Shown: positions 24,751 to 35,298, counted from the first letter of the stretch. The stretch: 64,000 nt of DNA from Flavobacteriaceae bacterium (GCA_947448525.1 CANFNV010000001.1:248001-312000), one strand, 5' to 3'. The notes: a model not told the origin generated them from the sequence alone. Program-made: numbers and translations.

Positions 24751-25829
24751 TTAATCTTTTTTTTAAATTGTTTCAATAATACTGAAATTGTTTTTTTATG
24801 ATTTGATAAAACAGTTCTAAAACACAAATATAAATTAAAAAAAAATGGATTAATAATATTATAAAAAAATGGTTCGTCGAACAAAATGGCTTGTGAATTA
24901 AATTTTGCTTTGAACGCAACAACACCTTTTGATCCCCCCAATGAAATATTATAACCACGGTAACCAAGTTCGTAGGATTTCTTTATCATTTCCCAATGTA
25001 ATAAATACCCTATTTTTAAATCTGGTTTTTCTTTTTTTGTGCCGCCTGTAATATAAGTCAATCCATTTCCGCCTTTGACACAAAAAGCAGCACCTTTAAT
25101 ATCATTGTTAACGCTAGCTGTCATAAAATAAGCTTTATTTTCTGAAATTAATTTCAAAATAGTGCTTCCAAAGTCTTCAAAAGAACGAATGTCATAATTT
25201 CCATTTTCAGCATTTTTCTCAATTAAAGTATAAGCCAATTTACATTCTTCAATGGAACTGACAAAAGAAATTTGAGGAATAGAAGCATATGATAATTTAA
25301 TATTTCTCCTAACTTGTAATGAAAATTGTTTCAGAAGTTCGTCTGATGATTTTGTATCCATAAAATCAATCCAATTAATTCCATAAGAACTATAAATATA
25401 TTTGAACTTATTGCCTTTTTTGAAATTATTTGAAAATTGTTCGGTTAACTTTTTTGAAAAAGTTTTATTTTTGACTATTAGATTATCCGAAGTAGGTAAA
25501 CTAAACTGAACATAACAGCAGCCTAGTTTAGATGCTCTGATAACTAATTCCTTACTAACTATTTGTAGATTATCTTCAAAACCAGAACCAAAAATTGGTC
25601 CGCTTGGAATACAATAAAATTTAAAAAAAGCAACTTTTGCAATTACAGAGCCATATCCTCCAATTATTTTTCCTGCTTCTAAACAAATACAGATTTCATA
25701 ATCAAATCCGTAAGTTGAATAAGAATTCAACCAATCCGACAATTGCAAATGATTTCCAACATCATTTGAAATTAAAAAATCATCCCACTTCTCTAGCCAT
25801 TTCGGTTCTTTAGTATAAAATATTTCCAT
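24747..25829 (-). CDS. FemAB-like acyl/aminoacyltransferase
   Basis: A 360-residue protein with a double-GNAT (FemAB/Acetyltransf_6) pattern: SNDVGNHLQLSDWLNSY near the N-terminus, GKIIGGYGSVI, and a C-terminal half with KGAAFCVKGGNGLTYITGG, IGYLLHWEMIKKSYELGY and NISLGGSKGVVAFKAKF, typical of the family. Family members attach amino acids from tRNA to peptidoglycan precursors or acyl groups to sugars; in a polysaccharide cluster an acyl decoration of a sugar is most likely. Start overlaps the upstream stop by one base (TAATG). Confidence 0.8.
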   Translation of the reverse strand: MEIFYTKEPKWLEKWDDFLISNDVGNHLQLSDWLNSYSTYGFDYEICICLEAGKIIGGYGSVIAKVAFFKFYCIPSGPIFGSGFEDNLQIVSKELVIRASKLGCCYVQFSLPTSDNLIVKNKTFSKKLTEQFSNNFKKGNKFKYIYSSYGINWIDFMDTKSSDELLKQFSLQVRRNIKLSYASIPQISFVSSIEECKLAYTLIEKNAENGNYDIRSFEDFGSTILKLISENKAYFMTASVNNDIKGAAFCVKGGNGLTYITGGTKKEKPDLKIGYLLHWEMIKKSYELGYRGYNISLGGSKGVVAFKAKFNSQAILFDEPFFYNIINPFFFNLYLCFRTVLSNHKKTISVLLKQFKKKIK

Positions 25830-27445
25830 TAGATTACTTGTCTGAAATGTAATTCAAGTTTGCTTTTTACTAAAATTGTACCTTGATTATCGACATCCAA
25901 AAGTACATTATCAAAATTTGACCAATAAGCAACTAATTGTTGTAATGTTGGATTCCAAATTTCGTTATTCTTAATTTTATCTCCTAAATTTTTAAAATTT
26001 GCAGCTACTTTGACATCAATAGAATTTTCATTAGAAAACATTTTCCCTCGATGGTAATCCATCGGAACTGAAAAATAGGTGTGCGCAATAAAAATCCCTT
26101 TTTCTTTAATTAAACTATCGATATTTTTAGAATGCAAGGCCTTTTTAAAATCGAGCATTTCAATAGTTTGAAAAACATAAAACTCTTTTTGAGCAATGGT
26201 ATGTTTAAACAAAATCGGACTGAAGTACGCTAATTTGAATGGTTTGTTTTTGGTAGAATTCCAAAATAAAAAAACGGTAATTAATTTAGAACTGATTTGA
26301 ATGGCATTCTTAAAAAATGAAAAAAAATAGTTCAGTTTTTTTAGAGTGATTAACTTTTTAAAGTTTGATGCTGTATTCTTATATTTGAGAATAAGTTGCT
26401 CATCACCATAATAATGAAAAATAATATTCTTGAGCATTAATTGCAATTTCTTTATAGTAGACAAATCTTTATTGCCTTTAAAAAAACTGGACAATGTAAA
26501 ATGGGATGCGTTCAATTGATTGATGACACCTTCTGTTGCGGTACCAGAATCAATATAATTCCACAAAATTGTGATGTTTTTTTTGTTTAAATTATTTTCA
26601 AAATTAGTATTAGAAATACCACTATTTTGAAAAAGAGAGAAATTATAGTGTTGATATCCATGATCAATCCAAGTGGTTATTTCATTAATTGGGGGTTGAA
26701 AGGAATAAAAATCATTAAAACTTTCGTCTTCTAATTTAATGGATTGCGATAAAGAATGGTAACACAATTCGTGTCCATCTTCTTTCCACCTCATTAATTC
26801 TTGTTCCTCATTTTTAAAGGAAGCATTATCTTCTCTTTTAGAGAAATGATTCAAGAAAAATCCTTTTGTTATTTTTATACCATTTTTTTTAAAGAATTCA
26901 CGTTGCAATTTCAAATTATTGGCAGTATCAAAATCACAATGATCGGTAAACACTGCAATAGCAGAAAATGGAATTTTAGAACGACTAAATTCAATGGGGT
27001 TATTGGTAATTAATAAAGCTAAATTCTCAAAATCACTATATTGAGTAATTGCTTGTGTAATTAATTTTTGATTTTTATTACCCTTATAAGAAGTTAAAGG
27101 TTTTGAATTATGCGGGTTAAATCGCCAAAGCAAAATATTTGGAGTAGTCTTATTAATTTCCCAAATTCCAACAAAACTATTCGGTTGAATGTAACTTCCA
27201 TTACTTAATTGAATGATTTTTGAAGAAAATTCCGTAGCGATACAATTAGAAGTTGGTTTTATCCAAGTATAATCGTGATTCCTAAAAGAAGTTATTGGTT
27301 CAGAAAATATAATTTCAATGTCAAAATTATTTGTTTTATTTTGTATCGTTTCATTCAAATCAATAACTATCTTGTTAGATTGGTCATCTTTAAAAAGACA
27401 ATCTACTTTTTTATAATCTGAAAGAATTGAAATTGATGCAATCAA
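25829..27445 (-). CDS. Polysaccharide deacetylase-like protein, divergent (function uncertain)
   Basis: A 538-residue protein I do not recognise as a whole. The middle resembles the NodB/CE4 fold: AIAVFTDHCDFD (162-173, in the place of the TFDDG-type metal/catalytic motif), KGFFLNHFSK, and DGHELCYHSLSQ (223-234). In standard CE4 enzymes the second motif is HxxxH; here the second His is Gln234. About 155 residues precede and 300 follow this core without a clear match. No signal peptide. The frame starts at a TTG (27445), with a stop immediately upstream in frame and no early ATG. It may remodel the cluster A sugar or be a non-catalytic relative. Confidence 0.6.
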   Translation of the reverse strand: MIASISILSDYKKVDCLFKDDQSNKIVIDLNETIQNKTNNFDIEIIFSEPITSFRNHDYTWIKPTSNCIATEFSSKIIQLSNGSYIQPNSFVGIWEINKTTPNILLWRFNPHNSKPLTSYKGNKNQKLITQAITQYSDFENLALLITNNPIEFSRSKIPFSAIAVFTDHCDFDTANNLKLQREFFKKNGIKITKGFFLNHFSKREDNASFKNEEQELMRWKEDGHELCYHSLSQSIKLEDESFNDFYSFQPPINEITTWIDHGYQHYNFSLFQNSGISNTNFENNLNKKNITILWNYIDSGTATEGVINQLNASHFTLSSFFKGNKDLSTIKKLQLMLKNIIFHYYGDEQLILKYKNTASNFKKLITLKKLNYFFSFFKNAIQISSKLITVFLFWNSTKNKPFKLAYFSPILFKHTIAQKEFYVFQTIEMLDFKKALHSKNIDSLIKEKGIFIAHTYFSVPMDYHRGKMFSNENSIDVKVAANFKNLGDKIKNNEIWNPTLQQLVAYWSNFDNVLLDVDNQGTILVKSKLELHFRQVI

Positions 27446-27490
27446 AATTAGTTTTTGTTTTTTTTATAAAAATAATGATACTGAACCTCT

Positions 27491-28636
27491 TTATTTTTTA
27501 TCAATGATAGTTTCATAAAATTTAATATTTTGTTCCATTACCACTTTGGAATCAAATTTAGATTCCACTCGTTTTCTAGCTTCTATTCCCATTGATTTAC
27601 AAAGATCATCATCATCCAAAAACTGTAAAATACGTTTTGAAAATAATTCATGATCTTTCGGATGCGCTAAAAAACCACTTACCTCATCTTCAATTACCTC
27701 AGTTGCCCAACCCAAATTTGAAGCTACGATTGGTTTATTCATGGCCATGGCTTCAAGCCATGAAACAGGAAGCGCTTCTGCAAATGTAGGAAATACACAT
27801 ACTTTGGCTCTAGAAATGTGCGGTTTTATTTCATCATAAACAACACTTCCAAGATATGTAACATTATTAAAAGCTTCTTTAGAAAATAACGACTGCATCA
27901 TTTGCCAAGTTGAATTAGTTCCAGACATTACATCGGAACTGTCTCTTCCAATTAATACTAATTTAACTTTACTATTTTTTTGGTATACTTTATTGAATAT
28001 TAACGGCAATTCTAATAATCCTTTTTTTCGTATTAATGTTCCAAAATATAAAATAGTATTCACATCAACATCTATATCTTTTGGCACAGAAAAATTACTG
28101 CAATCAATGCTATTTGGAATCACAACAAAATTTCTATTTAAGTTAAAAAGTAAGTTAGTCATATCTCCAGTATATTGACTTACCGAAAGAATAGCGTCCG
28201 CTTTTGACACTATTTTTTTTTCATGAAATTTGTTCATCCATTTAACTGGACGTTTGTCTAAATGACAAAAATAAGTATCTGAACCATGTAATCTAAGAAT
28301 TACTTTACAAGTGGGGCTAAAAAAAGAGGTTAATCCCCAATCAGTTGCTTCAACAAAATCTATTTTTTTTTCTTTATGAAGTAGATTTATAATTCGTTCT
28401 ATTTTTTTTTGAGATAAATACCTTGAAATTCCTTTAAACTTTACATTTTTTATTTTGTGAAAAGTGATGCCTTCATCATCAAAAACTTCGTCTTTGTTTT
28501 GTCCATAAACCAATACATGAACACCATGACCTGATTTTACAAGTTCATGAGATAAATTAAAAATACTAGTACCTATTCCGCCAGACGAATCAAACTTAGC
28601 ATTAGGATATTCAGGGGTTAAAAATGCAATATTCAT
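27491..28636 (-). CDS. Glycosyltransferase family 4
   Basis: GT-B glycosyltransferase of 381 residues beginning MNIAFLTPEYPNAKFDSSGG, with the glycine-rich acceptor loop SGGIGTSIFNLSHEL, the donor-domain start TILYFGTLIRKKGL, and the E-x7-E motif in AEALPVSWLE, followed by IVASNLGWATEVIEDEVSG. Its opening resembles starch-synthase-like GT4 enzymes. Substrates unknown. One-base overlap with the next gene upstream. Confidence 0.9.
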   Translation of the reverse strand: MNIAFLTPEYPNAKFDSSGGIGTSIFNLSHELVKSGHGVHVLVYGQNKDEVFDDEGITFHKIKNVKFKGISRYLSQKKIERIINLLHKEKKIDFVEATDWGLTSFFSPTCKVILRLHGSDTYFCHLDKRPVKWMNKFHEKKIVSKADAILSVSQYTGDMTNLLFNLNRNFVVIPNSIDCSNFSVPKDIDVDVNTILYFGTLIRKKGLLELPLIFNKVYQKNSKVKLVLIGRDSSDVMSGTNSTWQMMQSLFSKEAFNNVTYLGSVVYDEIKPHISRAKVCVFPTFAEALPVSWLEAMAMNKPIVASNLGWATEVIEDEVSGFLAHPKDHELFSKRILQFLDDDDLCKSMGIEARKRVESKFDSKVVMEQNIKFYETIIDKK

Positions 28637-29754
28637 TAGTTATGTTGCGTTAAAAATGACTTGTAACAATTTAAATGATTAGAAACCATTTTCTCAATAG
28701 TAAATTCATTTCTAATTAAATCAAAGAGTTGTTTTGCATCAGTAATGTATTGTTCTTTATTTGAAATGTAATCCATTATTAATTCCTCTAGCTTTTTGTG
28801 ATTATTTGGATTAAACAAAAATTGCTTGTCATTTATTATTTCAGGAATACCTCCAACATTGCTAGCAAAAACAATTTTATTCATCAATAAGGCTTCTATA
28901 ATGGTAAAACCAAAAGCTTCGTTCCATAATGACGGAACTATCACAATATCCGATTGATTTAACCAATGAGATTGGTTGTTGATGTTTCCAAGAAAAGTAA
29001 AAGAATTAGGGGCTAAATTTTGTTTTGCCAAATCCATTAAGCTGGATTTGTAATTTCCATCTCCTGCAATAGTTAAATGAAACGGAATTCCAATATTTTG
29101 TAATAATTGACAACTTAAAATTACTGTTTGAAAGCCTTTTTCTTCTATTAAATGACCAATGCAAAATAGAGAAATTGCTGAATTTTCTTTCGAAAAAGAT
29201 TCAATCTTGTAGTTTTCAATTTTCAAGCCGTTATATACAACTACAATCTTTTTTTTCCAAAAAAAACCAAGTTCTAATAGTATAGATTGCTTCACATAGT
29301 TTGAAACCGCAATTATTTGATCTATTTGATTGTAATAAATAATACCTTTTATAGCCTGTTTTATTCTTTTAATTATAATAGGTTTTTTAATAGGTCGAGA
29401 CATATGATCTACATAAATGCAGGGTATCGATTTCCCTAAAACATCTTTAATACGCTTAACAATACTGGATTGATAGTCTAAAAAATGACCTATAAACAAA
29501 CCTGTCTCTTTTTTAGTTTCGAGCCATACCAAAAGTTCTTCATGAAAATAATCTCTATTTTTAACTAATTGATAATTAAGCCCTTTATCGCTATAATGTT
29601 GGGTAACCCCATTACCTATAAAAAACCAATGAATAGTATAACCCATTCCTTTTAAAACATAATCCATTTCCCAAAAAAAATAATCCATGCCCCCTATTCG
29701 TTCTATTGTAATAGGATAACTACAGGCAATCAGTATGTTTTTAGGCAAGGGCAT
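28636..29754 (-). CDS. Glycosyltransferase family 4
   Basis: GT-B glycosyltransferase of 372 residues. LIACSYPITIERIGGMDYFFW opens the acceptor domain; the donor domain has AISLFCIGHLIEEKG, FTFLGNINN and the E-x7-E motif in NEAFGFTIIE, followed by FASNVGGIPEII. The start overlaps the upstream stop by one base and its stop overlaps the next start by one base, so three genes here are read as a coupled series. Confidence 0.9.
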   Translation of the reverse strand: MPLPKNILIACSYPITIERIGGMDYFFWEMDYVLKGMGYTIHWFFIGNGVTQHYSDKGLNYQLVKNRDYFHEELLVWLETKKETGLFIGHFLDYQSSIVKRIKDVLGKSIPCIYVDHMSRPIKKPIIIKRIKQAIKGIIYYNQIDQIIAVSNYVKQSILLELGFFWKKKIVVVYNGLKIENYKIESFSKENSAISLFCIGHLIEEKGFQTVILSCQLLQNIGIPFHLTIAGDGNYKSSLMDLAKQNLAPNSFTFLGNINNQSHWLNQSDIVIVPSLWNEAFGFTIIEALLMNKIVFASNVGGIPEIINDKQFLFNPNNHKKLEELIMDYISNKEQYITDAKQLFDLIRNEFTIEKMVSNHLNCYKSFLTQHN

Positions 29755-31157
29755 TATTGGTTATTTAAGGCGTTGGTTTTAAGCACTTCAGCTATGCGCT
29801 TACTAGTTCCTTCTAATGGTTTTCCTATTTGGAGTTTCACTAATTCTCTTTGCTGCTTCAATTTCTGTATTGGATTTTTTAAATCCATATTAATGGCATC
29901 AATAAGTTCATTAGCATTTTTGGCAACAGTAACTGCTCCACTCTCAATAACAGTCTTATAATGAGTGTAGTTTAAAAATCTTTGATCATCATAAAAGCCA
30001 TTGGATTTATTTCCAAAAACTGTATTGATAACTGGTTTATCAAAAAGCATATAATCTAAACTCATAGTAGAACACATATTAACATTCAAATCAACAAATT
30101 GCAAAATTGATTTTAAATCAATAATATCTTCAATTGTCGGAACTCTTTGTGACCAATTCTCTGCATGATTTTTTCTGGTTAATTTCCATTTAGGAATATT
30201 CCAAACTATTTCTGGGAATTCCTCTTTAACAACTTCAAATCTTTTTCCATCATCAGCAGGTGAAGTTCTTACCAATAATTGAGAGTCAAACTCTATCAAA
30301 TTATTTCGAATTGCCTGTGCAATAGATTTAATTACTAATGCATCATTTTGTCCTATTGAACTATCGGCGCAACTAAAACAAATTATTTTTTTTGAAGTAT
30401 TTAATTTAAACTTTTCAAAAAAAATATTTTTATCTGTTGGATAGCTGTCCATAATATAAGGTTCAAATTGAGGAGTTCCTACCACCACCACATTCTTTGG
30501 ATTTGTATCAGGGTAAAAACACAACAATTCCTTTTTCATTAAATCACTCCAAACTAAAAATGAATTAAAGGACCCCAACATTCTTCCTTTAGAAGATAAA
30601 TTATCCCAACTAAAAATAAATGTACTTACTGGAATTTTTAATTTTAATACACTATACAAAAAAGGAGCTAAATAAGTTGGTCTTTGATGTGTAAAAAAAA
30701 TAGAATCTGGTGGATCTTCTTTAAGTAATTTTATATACGATTGTGTTATTTTATTATTAGCAAAAGTAAGAAATTGTATTTTCTCAATAACTTTTATAAA
30801 TGAATTTGAATTTAAAAAATGGGAACTGAAATAAATTAATCGTGCTAAAATGGCTTTTGGTGTAAATGTTTTTGGAGCGCCAATTACCAACAAATCATTC
30901 ATCCCATAAAAGGATTTATTTTGCTGTAGATGAGCTACTTCTTTATATTTTCTGAAAAACCAAGTGCTAATCTTTTCATTAAAAACTTCTAATTCTCTAA
31001 TTTCAATGGCTGGATTATTAAAATTATAATCGCTATTAGGAAGTCCCGAATAAATAATAATAGTATCAAACTGTTGGGTAGCCTCACTAATAAAATTACT
31101 CATTATGAAATTTCTATATCCAACCCCATCAGTAATTACTATTCCTAACTTTTTCAT
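29754..31157 (-). CDS. GT-B-like polysaccharide biosynthesis protein of uncertain family
   Basis: A 467-residue soluble protein, first gene of cluster A. It has a two-lobe pattern: an N-terminal lobe (GIVITDGVGYRNFI, SIFFTHQRPTYLAPFLY, FIFSWDNLSSKGRM) and a C-terminal lobe (VVVVGTPQFEPY, CFSCADSSIGQND, LLVRTSPADDGKRFE, NMCSTMSLDYMLFDKPVINTVF). This order and the serine-rich CSTMSLDYMLFDKP helix resemble CDP-glycerol-phosphotransferase-like and related GT-B enzymes rather than GT4; there is no E-x7-E motif. Donor and acceptor are unknown. The 280-base interval to GAPDH must hold its promoter, but I see no clear element there on this strand. Confidence 0.65.
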   Translation of the reverse strand: MKKLGIVITDGVGYRNFIMSNFISEATQQFDTIIIYSGLPNSDYNFNNPAIEIRELEVFNEKISTWFFRKYKEVAHLQQNKSFYGMNDLLVIGAPKTFTPKAILARLIYFSSHFLNSNSFIKVIEKIQFLTFANNKITQSYIKLLKEDPPDSIFFTHQRPTYLAPFLYSVLKLKIPVSTFIFSWDNLSSKGRMLGSFNSFLVWSDLMKKELLCFYPDTNPKNVVVVGTPQFEPYIMDSYPTDKNIFFEKFKLNTSKKIICFSCADSSIGQNDALVIKSIAQAIRNNLIEFDSQLLVRTSPADDGKRFEVVKEEFPEIVWNIPKWKLTRKNHAENWSQRVPTIEDIIDLKSILQFVDLNVNMCSTMSLDYMLFDKPVINTVFGNKSNGFYDDQRFLNYTHYKTVIESGAVTVAKNANELIDAINMDLKNPIQKLKQQRELVKLQIGKPLEGTSKRIAEVLKTNALNNQ

Positions 31158-31365
31158 TATTTATCAATCAAAAAAGTATAATCCTTTTATTCTCCAAATA
31201 TCATTGTTTTTTTTGGAACATAAAAATAATAAAAGATGCAATTAAAAGATTCAAAATAATCGTTATTGATTATAAGTAAATCGAATAACTATTTTTTTTT
31301 ACAATTATCTCAACTAAAAATACAAAAAAAAATTAAAATAATTTTACGAAAACGTTATAGTTGAT

Positions 31366-31373
31366 TACTTTTG
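31366..31373 (+). promoter_or_regulatory. -7 promoter element of the GAPDH gene
   Basis: TACTTTTG followed by CAT, a good TAnnTTTG match 64 bases before the start codon. No exact TTG at the -33 distance. Confidence 0.5.
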
Positions 31374-31437
31374 CATCTAAAACAAAAAAACTAAAACAAC
31401 TTTAGATTAAACATCACAATATAACTATTTATATCTT

Positions 31438-32886
31438 ATGAGCAACAACACTTTATACGAAAAGGAACTCTCGTTTCAGGCGGACAGACGAAAAGCAGGA
31501 GTTGAATTTATTAAAATTATTAGTGATTTATGGTTCGACAAATCCATAGAATTAATTTTCTTTAGAAATCAATTAATCGATAGGAATGTTAGTGATATTA
31601 TGAACTTGCACGAATATGCAGGCGAATTTGTACAAAAACCAATCATTGTTTTTGATTCTGTAGAAATTGCTCGAACCATTCTAAATTTAGATTTACCGCC
31701 CTCAAAAATAGATATTGGTAAACTTACTTACGAATATCATTTAGAAGATAATAAATATAATAATGCAAGGGCCTTTGTAATTGATAAGTTAAAGGATGCA
31801 AAAAATTCCCAGGAAATAAAACCTAAAGATGTAGTACTTTATGGTTTTGGTAGAATTGGAAGATTATTAGCTCGCGAAATGATGAGCAAAATAGGTAAAG
31901 GGCAACAACTTCGATTAAGAGCTATTGTCACTCGAGATAGAAATGACGAACAATCATTAGAAAAAAGAGCCTCATTATTACGTTATGATTCCGTTCATGG
32001 TGATTTTGAAGGTTCTGTTTCAGCTGACACTGAAAATAATGCATTGATTATTAACGGAACAACAGTTCATGTTATTACAGCAAATTCTCCAGAAGAAATA
32101 GATTATACTTCCTACGGAATTGAAGATGCATTAGTGATTGATAATACAGGAGTTTTTACAACCGAAGAAGCATTAAAAAGACATTTAACTTCAAAAGGTG
32201 TTGGAAAAGTATTGTTGACAGCTCCTGGAAAAGGGGTTCCAAATATTGTTTATGGAGTGAATCACAATGATTACAATCCGGATGAAGTATCTATTTTTTC
32301 AGCTGCTTCTTGCACAACTAATGCTATTACTCCAATATTAAAAGCTGTTGAAGATACACTTGGAGTTGTTAAAGGACATTTGGAAACAATACATTCTTAT
32401 ACCAACGACCAAAATTTGGTGGATAACATGCACAAAAAATACCGTCGTGGTAGAGCTGCTGCATTGAATATGGTGATAACAGAAACTGGCGCCGGAAGTG
32501 CTGTTGCTAAAGCATTGCCAAGCTTAGCAGGAAAATTAACTTCCAATGCAATTCGAGTTCCGGTTCCAAATGGTTCGCTAGTTGTTTTAAATTTAGAGGT
32601 TGAAAAATCTACTTCAATTAAAGCGGTAAATACTATAATGAAACAATATGCTCTTGAAGGGGAACTCGTTGAGCAAATCAAATATTCATTAAACAATGAG
32701 TTAGTTTCATCAGATATTATTGGTACTTCTGCACCATCAATTTATGATAGTAATGCAACTATTGTTTCGGGAGATGGAAAAAACATAGTTTTATATATTT
32801 GGTATGATAACGAATATGGTTATAGCCACCAAGTAATACGATTAGCGAAATATATAGCCAAAGTAAGAAGATACACGTACTATTAA
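31438..32886 (+). CDS. gap: Glyceraldehyde-3-phosphate dehydrogenase, long form
   Basis: Oxidises glyceraldehyde-3-phosphate with NAD(P) and phosphate in glycolysis/gluconeogenesis. At 482 residues it carries about 130 extra N-terminal residues before the Rossmann motif GFGRIG (136-141); the active site is SAASCTTNAITPI with Cys292, and the base His lies in ETIHSYTNDQ. Long GAPDHs of this sort occur in flavobacteria and in pseudomonads as a second, often gluconeogenic, isozyme; whether that holds here is inference. Own promoter and terminator show a single-gene transcript. Confidence 0.93.
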   Translation: MSNNTLYEKELSFQADRRKAGVEFIKIISDLWFDKSIELIFFRNQLIDRNVSDIMNLHEYAGEFVQKPIIVFDSVEIARTILNLDLPPSKIDIGKLTYEYHLEDNKYNNARAFVIDKLKDAKNSQEIKPKDVVLYGFGRIGRLLAREMMSKIGKGQQLRLRAIVTRDRNDEQSLEKRASLLRYDSVHGDFEGSVSADTENNALIINGTTVHVITANSPEEIDYTSYGIEDALVIDNTGVFTTEEALKRHLTSKGVGKVLLTAPGKGVPNIVYGVNHNDYNPDEVSIFSAASCTTNAITPILKAVEDTLGVVKGHLETIHSYTNDQNLVDNMHKKYRRGRAAALNMVITETGAGSAVAKALPSLAGKLTSNAIRVPVPNGSLVVLNLEVEKSTSIKAVNTIMKQYALEGELVEQIKYSLNNELVSSDIIGTSAPSIYDSNATIVSGDGKNIVLYIWYDNEYGYSHQVIRLAKYIAKVRRYTYY

Positions 32887-32946
32887 TATTTGTTTAAACT
32901 TTAGCTTTCAATAATTTAAATTTGGTTGACTAAAATTCAAAACAAA

Positions 32947-32971
32947 AAACGCTCCTTCATAGGGAGCGTTT
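32947..32971. terminator. Bidirectional intrinsic terminator
   Basis: AAACGCTCC (32947-32955) pairs with GGAGCGTTT (32963-32971) over a 7-base loop, with A-rich and T-rich flanks, between the convergent GAPDH and aconitase genes. Confidence 0.92.
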
Positions 32972-32992
32972 CATTTTTATAAAATATATCGA

Positions 32993-35260
32993 TTATGCAT
33001 TTCCCGCAGCAGCAATTAAATTTAATGCTGAACCTGCTTTAAACCATCCAATCTGACTATCATTGTAGGTGTGATTAGCTAAAATTGCTTCTACAGAACC
33101 ATCTGCATGAGTGATTTCAATTGTTAATGGTTTTCCAGCTGTAAAGCTTGTCAAATCAACAAAATTAAAGGTGTCGTCTTCTTTAATTTTATCATAATCT
33201 GCTTCATTAACAAAAGTCAATGCCAACATACCTTGTTTTTTTAAATTAGTTTCGTGAATACGAGCAAACGATTTAACCAAAACTGCTTTTACCCCCAAGA
33301 AACGAGGTTCCATAGCGGCATGTTCACGAGAAGAACCTTCGCCATAATTTTGATCTCCAACTACAATTGTTGGAACACCAGCTGCTTTGTATGCTCTAGC
33401 TACAGCAGGAACAGCTGCATATTCTCCTGTTAATTGGTTTTTTACTTTGTTTGCTTCTTGATTAAATGCATTTACAGCGCCAATCAACATATTATTCGAA
33501 ATATTATCTAAATGTCCACGGAAACGCAACCAAGGTCCAGCCATGGATATATGGTCAGTAGTACATTTTCCGAAAGCTTTTATCAATAACTTAGCACCCG
33601 AATAATTATTGCCATCCCAAGCATCAAATGGGGCTAACAATTGTAATCTTTCAGATGTTTCACTAACTAAAATTTGAACTCCAGAACCATCGGCTGCAGG
33701 AGCTTGAAAACCATTGTCGTCGACTGCAAAACCTTTAGTTGGCAATTCGTCACCATAAGGAGGAGTAAATTTTACAGCTTCTCCTTTATCGTTTAACAAA
33801 GTATCTGTTAATGGATTGAAGGATAAATCTCCAGATATTGCTAAAGCAGCAACCATTTCTGGTGAAGTAACAAAAGCATGAGTATTTGGATTTCCGTCAG
33901 CACGTTTTGAAAAGTTTCTATTAAATGAGTGAACAATGGTGTTTTTCTCACCTTTGTCTGCTCCTTCTCTATCCCATTGACCAATACAAGGGCCACAAGC
34001 ATTAGTGAACACTTTAGTTCCCATTTTTTCGAACGTAGCAATAATTCCATCTCTTTCAATAGTATATCTTACTTGTTCAGAACCCGGATTAATTCCGAAT
34101 TCAGCTTTTGGAGTAATTCCATGAGCCACAGCTTGTTCAACAATTGAAGCAGCACGAGCCATATCTTCATAAGAGGAGTTGGTACAAGATCCTATTAATC
34201 CCCATTCTACTTTTAAAGGCCAACCATTTTTAGCAGCCTCTTCTTTCATTTTAGAAACAGGAGTTCCTCTATCTGGCGTAAAAGGTCCATTAATATAAGG
34301 TTCTAATTCTGATAAGTTGATTTCTATTAATTGATCAAAATAGAGCTCTGGATTGGCATAAACTTCATCGTCACCAGTTAAATAATTGGCTACTTTGTCA
34401 GCTGCATTAACTACATCTTGACGTCCTGTTGAAGCCAAATATCTTCTCATAGAATCATCATAACCAAAGGTAGAAGTTGTAGCTCCAATTTCGGCACCCA
34501 TATTACAAATAGTACCTTTACCCGTACAAGACATATTGATAGCTCCTTCTCCAAAATATTCAACAATAGCTCCAGTTCCACCTTTTACAGTAAGAATATC
34601 TGCAACTCTTAAAATAACATCTTTCGGAGCAGTCCAACCGTTTAATTTACCCGTTAATTTAACGCCAATAAGTTTTGGAAATTTTAATTCCCAAGCCATA
34701 CCAGACATTACATCAACAGCGTCAGCACCTCCAACACCAATAGCCAACATACCTAATCCTCCGGCGTTTACGGTGTGTGAATCGGTTCCAATCATCATTC
34801 CGCCGGGAAAAGCATAATTTTCTAAAACTACTTGGTGAATAATTCCGGCTCCTGGTTTCCAAAAACCAATTCCATATTTATTGGAAACAGATGATAAAAA
34901 ATCGAACACTTCTTTTGATTGAGAATTAGCTACTGCTAAATCTGTTTTTGCTCCAACTTTGGCTTGGATTAAGTGATCACAATGAACGGTGGTTGGAACA
35001 GCAACTGTTTTTTTACCAGCGTGCATAAATTGTAGCAATGCCATTTGAGCTGTTGCATCTTGACAGGCTACTCTATCGGGAGCAAAGTCAACATAATCAA
35101 CACCTCTTTGAAATACACTTGAAGGCATGCCATCCCAAAGGTGTGTGTATAATATTTTTTCAGTTAATGTTAGTGGACGACCAACCAGTTCACGTGCTTT
35201 ATCAACACGAGAAGGAATTGATGCATACACTTTTTCAATCATTTCTATATCGAAAGCCAT
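32993..35260 (-). CDS. acn: Aconitate hydratase (mitochondrial-type)
   Basis: Isomerises citrate to isocitrate in the TCA cycle with a [4Fe-4S] cluster. From ATG 35260 ([10 protein letters not shown]) the protein has 755 residues, the usual length. Cluster ligands are Cys359 ([11 protein letters not shown]), Cys422 and Cys425 (ACGPCIGQ); other hallmarks are [22 protein letters not shown] and [12 protein letters not shown]. The open frame continues to a TTG at 35293, but that triplet lies inside a -7 promoter element, so the ATG is chosen. Confidence 0.96.
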   Translation of the reverse strand: MAFDIEMIEKVYASIPSRVDKARELVGRPLTLTEKILYTHLWDGMPSSVFQRGVDYVDFAPDRVACQDATAQMALLQFMHAGKKTVAVPTTVHCDHLIQAKVGAKTDLAVANSQSKEVFDFLSSVSNKYGIGFWKPGAGIIHQVVLENYAFPGGMMIGTDSHTVNAGGLGMLAIGVGGADAVDVMSGMAWELKFPKLIGVKLTGKLNGWTAPKDVILRVADILTVKGGTGAIVEYFGEGAINMSCTGKGTICNMGAEIGATTSTFGYDDSMRRYLASTGRQDVVNAADKVANYLTGDDEVYANPELYFDQLIEINLSELEPYINGPFTPDRGTPVSKMKEEAAKNGWPLKVEWGLIGSCTNSSYEDMARAASIVEQAVAHGITPKAEFGINPGSEQVRYTIERDGIIATFEKMGTKVFTNACGPCIGQWDREGADKGEKNTIVHSFNRNFSKRADGNPNTHAFVTSPEMVAALAISGDLSFNPLTDTLLNDKGEAVKFTPPYGDELPTKGFAVDDNGFQAPAADGSGVQILVSETSERLQLLAPFDAWDGNNYSGAKLLIKAFGKCTTDHISMAGPWLRFRGHLDNISNNMLIGAVNAFNQEANKVKNQLTGEYAAVPAVARAYKAAGVPTIVVGDQNYGEGSSREHAAMEPRFLGVKAVLVKSFARIHETNLKKQGMLALTFVNEADYDKIKEDDTFNFVDLTSFTAGKPLTIEITHADGSVEAILANHTYNDSQIGWFKAGSALNLIAAAGNA

Positions 35261-35290
35261 AATAAAATTAGTTTTTTTTTGTTTGCAGAG

Positions 35291-35298
35291 CAAATTTA
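35291..35298 (-). promoter_or_regulatory. -7 promoter element of the aconitase gene
   Basis: Minus strand TAAATTTG followed by CTCTGCAAAC, 31 bases before the chosen ATG. It overlaps the alternative upstream TTG codon and so decides the start. No TTG at 17-23 bases. Confidence 0.5.
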
